Both the position numbers and the translations under genes were made by a program. DNA of 27,053 bases from an archaeon (GTDB lineage: Archaea > B1Sed10-29 > JAJSAI01): contig JAJSAI010000004.1 of NCBI GenBank assembly GCA_024274695.1, forward strand, positions 1 through 27,053. Direction: 5' to 3'. Shown here piece after piece: positions 23,362 through 27,053 of the stretch. The notes below the pieces were generated by a model. It did not search any database, was not told the origin of the DNA, and was given only the letters and a program-made list of their open reading frames with translations. Positions within the stretch are counted from its first letter, which is position 1. Every line of letters begins with the position of its first letter.

Positions 23362-24309
23362 TTATTCAATGTCACGGATCCCCTGGCTGGTGACCGCGAA
23401 GATGACTTCTCCTTCCGGCAGGCAGGGGGAATCCACTAGTTTCGCTATCCTTTTTTCTCCCTTGCTCTTCCTGAGGTAAATCCTGTACGTGCTCTGGTGT
23501 CCTAGCACGTTCCCTCCTATAGGGGTAGTAGGATCACCGAACAGGATTCCAGGGTTGCTCATCACCTGGTTGGTAACGTACACGGGTATATTGTACAGGT
23601 CAGCCAGCCTCTGCAGGGAGTGCAGGTGCTTGTTAAGCTTCTGCTGCCTCTCGGACAGCGTGCCTCTTCCCACGTACTCTGCCCTGAACTTTGACGTGAG
23701 AGAATCTACTATCAGCAGTTTGATGTTCTCTTTCTCTATTACTTCTCCCGCTTTTTCCACGAGCACCATCTGGTGGTCTGCGTTGTACGCTCTCGCTACA
23801 AGGATGTTTCTCAGCACTTCTTTCGGGTCCAGGTCAGTGGCCTCAGCCATCTGCAGCACTCTTTCTGGCCTGAAAGTGTTTTCAGTGTCTATGAAGAGGC
23901 ACTTGCCTTCCAGGCCCCCTTTTTCTTTCGGGAGCTGGACGTTCACGGCCAGCTGGAGCCCGAGCTGGGTTTTGCCAGAACCGAAGGTCCCGTAGACCTC
24001 TGTTATGGCCTGGGTTTCTATCCCTCCTCCGAGGAGCTGGTCCAAGGCCTTTGATCCCGTGGTGAGCTTGCCTATGTTCTTTCTTCTCTCTAATATCTGC
24101 TCGGCGGTCTCGAACCCTATCTTGAGTGCGTTCCTGGCCGCGGTTATTATCTTGTTCGCGGTGGCCTCGCCTATCCCGAACTCTGAAAGCTCTCCTGCGC
24201 TGGCCACTGCTATCGCTTCCAGGGTCCGGTAACCCGCTTCCCTGAGCTTGGCGGCGGTGGCTTCTCCCACTCCGGGGAGGTCTTCAATGAACTTTATTTC
24301 TTTGGCCAT
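23362..24309 (-). CDS. radA: DNA repair and recombination protein RadA
   Basis: 315 residues from the second of two adjacent ATGs, which has the better distance to GGAGGG. N-terminal helix-hairpin-helix region ([20 protein letters not shown] and a second HhH), the polymerisation motif GFETA, Walker [10 protein letters not shown], Walker B LLIVDSLT, the L2 region TNQVMSNPG and the C-terminal [12 protein letters not shown] all match archaeal RadA at normal length. It forms filaments on single-stranded DNA and carries out strand exchange. It follows the RPA gene with overlapping stop/start (TGATG), forming an operon with it. Confidence 0.95.
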   Translation of the reverse strand: MAKEIKFIEDLPGVGEATAAKLREAGYRTLEAIAVASAGELSEFGIGEATANKIITAARNALKIGFETAEQILERRKNIGKLTTGSKALDQLLGGGIETQAITEVYGTFGSGKTQLGLQLAVNVQLPKEKGGLEGKCLFIDTENTFRPERVLQMAEATDLDPKEVLRNILVARAYNADHQMVLVEKAGEVIEKENIKLLIVDSLTSKFRAEYVGRGTLSERQQKLNKHLHSLQRLADLYNIPVYVTNQVMSNPGILFGDPTTPIGGNVLGHQSTYRIYLRKSKGEKRIAKLVDSPCLPEGEVIFAVTSQGIRDIE

Positions 24310-25355
24310 CATGATCCCTCCAGCTCTTGTTTGATGCTGTACTCCCGGAAGCCTCTTATGACGAACTCGGTCCCATCGCCTGAGAGGCTCCCGTGGAAGA
24401 CTTTCTCTTCCCCGAGGAGTTTATTCTTTACGGTCTCATAAGGGTTTTGGTCGCGCGCCAGGTCTTGTCCAGTAATCCCCGCGAGGTCCTCTGCCGTGTC
24501 AAAGAAGGCCACGCTCCTCTTTTCTCCTGACGAGTCTGACAAGACCAGGCTGAGGACCAGGGACTTCCGCTTGTCCTGGCACTGGCATCCGGTGGTGTTG
24601 TGCCTTGGGCAGTAGTCCACTATCCTCGGCTCGAAGACTCTCGTGACGACCGCCCTAACCCCTGCAGGCTCTCCTGGCGCTAGCTCTGCCATTCTCTTGC
24701 GCGGGAACCTGTCGGAGGGCCTGCGCGACTCGCTGATCATCGTGCTCCGGACAGTGTGAACTTCTCCTTCTTTTTCCCTGTAGCCCTTGACCGTCACGGT
24801 CTGGCCTGCTGACAGGGGATGGAACGCGTGGCCGTTCCAGAGCACCAGCCTCTTCTCACGCCCGTTTTCTTCCACGACCGCGGTCCGGACGACTCCCTTC
24901 TCGAAAAACCTTCTTGGGAAGACCCTCACCACGCTCAGCTCGATCTCGTTCTCTTCCCGGCCGGGCTCGAGCTTTTCGATCCTCGTGCTCTTGGTGTAGT
25001 GGAGTTCTGGGCCCATCCTCCCTTCTTTTTCCCTGGCCCCTGAAACCTTTATCCTGTCGCCAGGGGAATACTTGCCCGCCAGGTCAGCGTCCTTGTCCCA
25101 GAAAACGAGCCGCACCCTCCCTTTTTCTCCCGAGAGGATCAGGGACGAGTAGTACCTTCCTTCACCGAACTGCTTCTTGCCGTAAACCTTTTCAACCGTG
25201 TACTCTTCCGCTGGGTCCAGGAGCCCTTCTTCTTTGGCTATCGCGTACAATGCTCCCTCCCTGTTCAAGAGCCCAGCGTACTCTTTCTGCTTTTCTTTTA
25301 TTCTCCTTTCAAGCTCTTCTTTGCCCAGTTTTTCAAGAAGCTTTTCTTCACTCAT
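24309..25355 (-). CDS. rpa: Replication protein A, single-stranded DNA-binding subunit
   Basis: 348 residues. The N-terminal helical segment ([15 protein letters not shown]) is typical of archaeal RPA and is followed by OB folds near 50-130, 135-205 and 225-345. The third includes a zinc site [12 protein letters not shown] (C, H, C, C), as in eukaryotic RPA70. It binds and protects single-stranded DNA and works with RadA, whose gene follows directly. The start overlaps the end of the gene upstream by 8 nt, so all three are co-translated. Confidence 0.85.
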   Translation of the reverse strand: MSEEKLLEKLGKEELERRIKEKQKEYAGLLNREGALYAIAKEEGLLDPAEEYTVEKVYGKKQFGEGRYYSSLILSGEKGRVRLVFWDKDADLAGKYSPGDRIKVSGAREKEGRMGPELHYTKSTRIEKLEPGREENEIELSVVRVFPRRFFEKGVVRTAVVEENGREKRLVLWNGHAFHPLSAGQTVTVKGYREKEGEVHTVRSTMISESRRPSDRFPRKRMAELAPGEPAGVRAVVTRVFEPRIVDYCPRHNTTGCQCQDKRKSLVLSLVLSDSSGEKRSVAFFDTAEDLAGITGQDLARDQNPYETVKNKLLGEEKVFHGSLSGDGTEFVIRGFREYSIKQELEGS

Positions 25356-26436
25356 CGTAAGGCCTCTTCTTGGTTATTCTGCGCATCATCTCCCTTTCGG
25401 TCTCGGCATAGTCTATCGGCATGGCCGCAGGGCCTTCTGGGAACAAGGGGACTTCCTGTTCTATTTTCTCCTGCTTTTTAACCCTTTCAGCGAACTCGGG
25501 CAGTTCTTTAGGGGTTAGTATGACCGGCTTCATCAGCACTGCTCTCGCTTCTGCCTTGAACCTCTGCTCCTGCTCTTTCTCGAGAACCTTTCTCGTGCTC
25601 TCGTCAAAGGATTCTATCCTCGGCTGGCGCATGTACTCGGTCTCAAAGGGCCAGACTATGCTGTCGAAAGCGTTCTTCGCCTTCCAGAGCCCTATTTCAA
25701 CGGCCTTCTGTTCCCTTTTCGTGAGCGGCCGGTCGAAGATGATGAGGGGCACCAGCGTGTCCTTCGTGGTCACTCTCTTTCCAACCACCTTCTTAACAAG
25801 CCGGGGGTCCGTCAGCAGGAGCATGTGCAGCAGCGCGGTTTCTGACACGTACTTTTCCACGAGGGCAGGGTTTTCTTTTTCCGGGAGCTTTTTTATTTCT
25901 CCCACGAGCACCTTGTTCCCTACCTTCGCGGCCACGTCAACGTCAACAGTTTCTCTGACGAAATGTGTTTTCTCCTCCACGACCTCAGGGGCTTTCTCGT
26001 ACTTTTCGCCTTTCAAGGTGGCCTGCTTAAGGGTCTTCTTCACTTCAACCTTTTTTTCTACGGTCCCTCCTTCAAGTGTCCTGTCCCTAACGGTCTCGTA
26101 ATCGTATATGGTCTTCGGGGCCAGTTCTCCCCTTTTTTTCACTTTCTTCTTTTTCTTGCCCGGGCGCATTCCCCTGTGCAGGTCTTTCAGGAAGGCCACG
26201 CCGAACCACAGGCCCGGATACGAGGGCTTTATCCTTCCCGAGGGCCTGCCTGATATCTTCACGTTGTACTTCGGCCTGAAGTCCGAAAACGCCTGCCTCA
26301 CCTGCTTCTCCAGCTCATACTGGCCTGCTCTCCAGAACTGGTGCAGGGGAACCTGTTTAGCAGGCTTTCCTGCAGGAGGCTTTTTTATTCTCGCCCCGAA
26401 GTCCTCCAGCCTCGGCTGTTTTTTCTTTCTCGCCAC
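25348..26436 (-). CDS. Basic protein with PIP-like box and possible PD-(D/E)XK nuclease core
   Basis: 362 residues, Lys-rich. Residues 7-14 (QPRLEDFG) fit the QxxLxxF pattern of sliding-clamp (PCNA) interaction boxes. A Lys-rich loop lies near 93-102. Residues 165-182 (DVDVAAKVGNKVLVGEIK) fit the D...ExK core of PD-(D/E)XK nucleases, with D167 and E180-x-K182. A helical region follows. It leads the operon with RPA and RadA, which implies a role in replication or recombination. The family is not one I recognise, and the nuclease reading rests on a short motif. A TATA element near 26460-26467 gives a leaderless start. Confidence 0.6.
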   Translation of the reverse strand: MARKKKQPRLEDFGARIKKPPAGKPAKQVPLHQFWRAGQYELEKQVRQAFSDFRPKYNVKISGRPSGRIKPSYPGLWFGVAFLKDLHRGMRPGKKKKKVKKRGELAPKTIYDYETVRDRTLEGGTVEKKVEVKKTLKQATLKGEKYEKAPEVVEEKTHFVRETVDVDVAAKVGNKVLVGEIKKLPEKENPALVEKYVSETALLHMLLLTDPRLVKKVVGKRVTTKDTLVPLIIFDRPLTKREQKAVEIGLWKAKNAFDSIVWPFETEYMRQPRIESFDESTRKVLEKEQEQRFKAEARAVLMKPVILTPKELPEFAERVKKQEKIEQEVPLFPEGPAAMPIDYAETEREMMRRITKKRPYDE

Positions 26437-26519
26437 ATCTTCTTTTGGAGCCCAACAGTGATATAAGGGTTCCCTTTTCCCCGGAAGCGTTAAAAACTCT
26501 CCCGGCCTTTTTTCACGTG
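26437..26519. promoter_or_regulatory. Divergent promoter region
   Basis: Minus-strand TATA (CTTATATC, about 26460-26467) lies about 27 bp from ATG 26436, and plus-strand TTAAAAAC (about 26490-26497) lies about 26 bp from ATG 26520. Both transcripts would be leaderless. Confidence 0.5.
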
Positions 26520-27053
26520 ATGAGAGTGGAGTCCTACGGCAGGATAGTGTTCGTCCAGGGAGTGGGAATGAACAGCAACAGCATTATCTTGGATGACGAG
26601 GAGAAGGGAATCATAGACCCTGGCCTGCCGGACAACTACTACCTGCTCGGGGTCCTGAAAAAGAGGGGCGTTGGCCCCGAGGATGTTTCGGTGGTGGTGG
26701 ACACAGAGCCCCACGCCGACCACTGCGGAGGGAACGCGCTTTTCCCGAAGGCAAGAGTCTACGCGGGGAAGGACGCTGCGGACTACGTTTCTGCCGGGGA
26801 CCCGAAGTACACTGTCTCAGGGCTTTTCGGAGTCAAGCTTGCCAAGAGGAGGGTCATACCCCTGAAGGAGGGTGACGTGCTCTCCTTCGGGGAGACGCGG
26901 TTCAGGGTGCTAGAAACTCCTGGGCATGCTCCGGGAGGCATAAGCTTGTACGAGCCAGACATGAAGCTGCTCGTGTGCGGGGACGTGGCGTTCAAGGAGG
27001 GCGTGGGCCGGACTGACCTGCCCGGGGGCAACGTGAGGCTCCTCAGGAAGAGC
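26520..27053 (+). CDS. Metallo-beta-lactamase-fold hydrolase, cut by the window end
   Basis: 178 residues present; the 3' part is beyond the window. NSIILDDEEKGIIDPGLP, VVVDTEPHADHCGGN, LETPGHAPGGISLY and LLVCGDVAF follow the order of metallo-beta-lactamase motifs. The metal motif HxHxDH reads ExHxDH here (E before PHADH), so the first His is replaced by Glu. The other ligands (HADH, PGH, GD) are kept. Glyoxalase II-like or related thioester/phosphodiester hydrolases are possible. Confidence 0.8.
   Translation, partial: MRVESYGRIVFVQGVGMNSNSIILDDEEKGIIDPGLPDNYYLLGVLKKRGVGPEDVSVVVDTEPHADHCGGNALFPKARVYAGKDAADYVSAGDPKYTVSGLFGVKLAKRRVIPLKEGDVLSFGETRFRVLETPGHAPGGISLYEPDMKLLVCGDVAFKEGVGRTDLPGGNVRLLRKS

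Overview
This window comes from an archaeon. It carries archaeal RadA recombinase, a replication protein A with a zinc finger, two single-domain KaiC-like ATPases, a Roadblock/LC7 protein, archaeal GltB-type FMN protein, TrmB-type regulators and lipoproteins with a short lipobox. Most genes have a TATA box about 25-30 bp upstream of the start codon with almost no 5' leader, so leaderless transcripts are common; genes inside operons instead carry GGAGG-type ribosome binding sites. The lineage (euryarchaeal, Altiarchaeota-like or DPANN) cannot be settled from the sequence.

Region 1 (1-5250) is AT-rich and very strongly A+C biased on the coding strand. It holds a 1322-residue secreted or surface protein with two duplicated beta-sandwich modules and a C-terminal tip that looks like a polymorphic-toxin domain. 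A candidate immunity gene overlaps it by 4 nt, followed by small ORFs and apparent remnants. Region 2 (5250-8460) holds a TrmB-like regulator broken by a one-base frameshift, facing an AT-rich two-gene operon: a FIST-domain sensor and a class I terpene-synthase-like enzyme with DDxxD and NSE-type motifs.

Region 3 (8460-15700) is the most interesting part. Two TrmB-like regulators are followed by a SAM methyltransferase and then two parallel cassettes. Each cassette is a very short aromatic/acidic peptide gene (32 and 51 residues), a large radical SAM/SPASM enzyme, and a stand-alone PEP-utilising-enzyme mobile (phosphohistidine) domain that overlaps the end of the radical SAM gene. The two peptides align without gaps over their last 22 residues. 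This reads as a duplicated, apparently undescribed RiPP-like peptide modification system. A perfect inverted repeat, TAAACY-N7-RGTTTA, lies 17-20 bp upstream of the TATA box of the methyltransferase, of both peptide cassettes and of the toxin-like surface gene, and nowhere else that I found. This ties the four transcription units into one putative regulon, with the TrmB-like proteins as the obvious candidate regulators.

Region 4 (15860-18370) is a minus-strand signalling cluster: Roadblock, KaiC-like ATPase, two paralogous small zinc ribbons and a second KaiC-like ATPase. Region 5 (18460-22970) carries envelope genes (two lipoproteins, a membrane-anchored exoprotein, a cysteine-repeat secreted protein) and a GltB-like enzyme. 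Region 6 (23105-27053) has a ferredoxin, then a RadA-RPA-unknown operon whose first gene has a PIP-like box and a possible PD-(D/E)XK nuclease motif, and finally a truncated metallo-beta-lactamase-fold gene running off the window.
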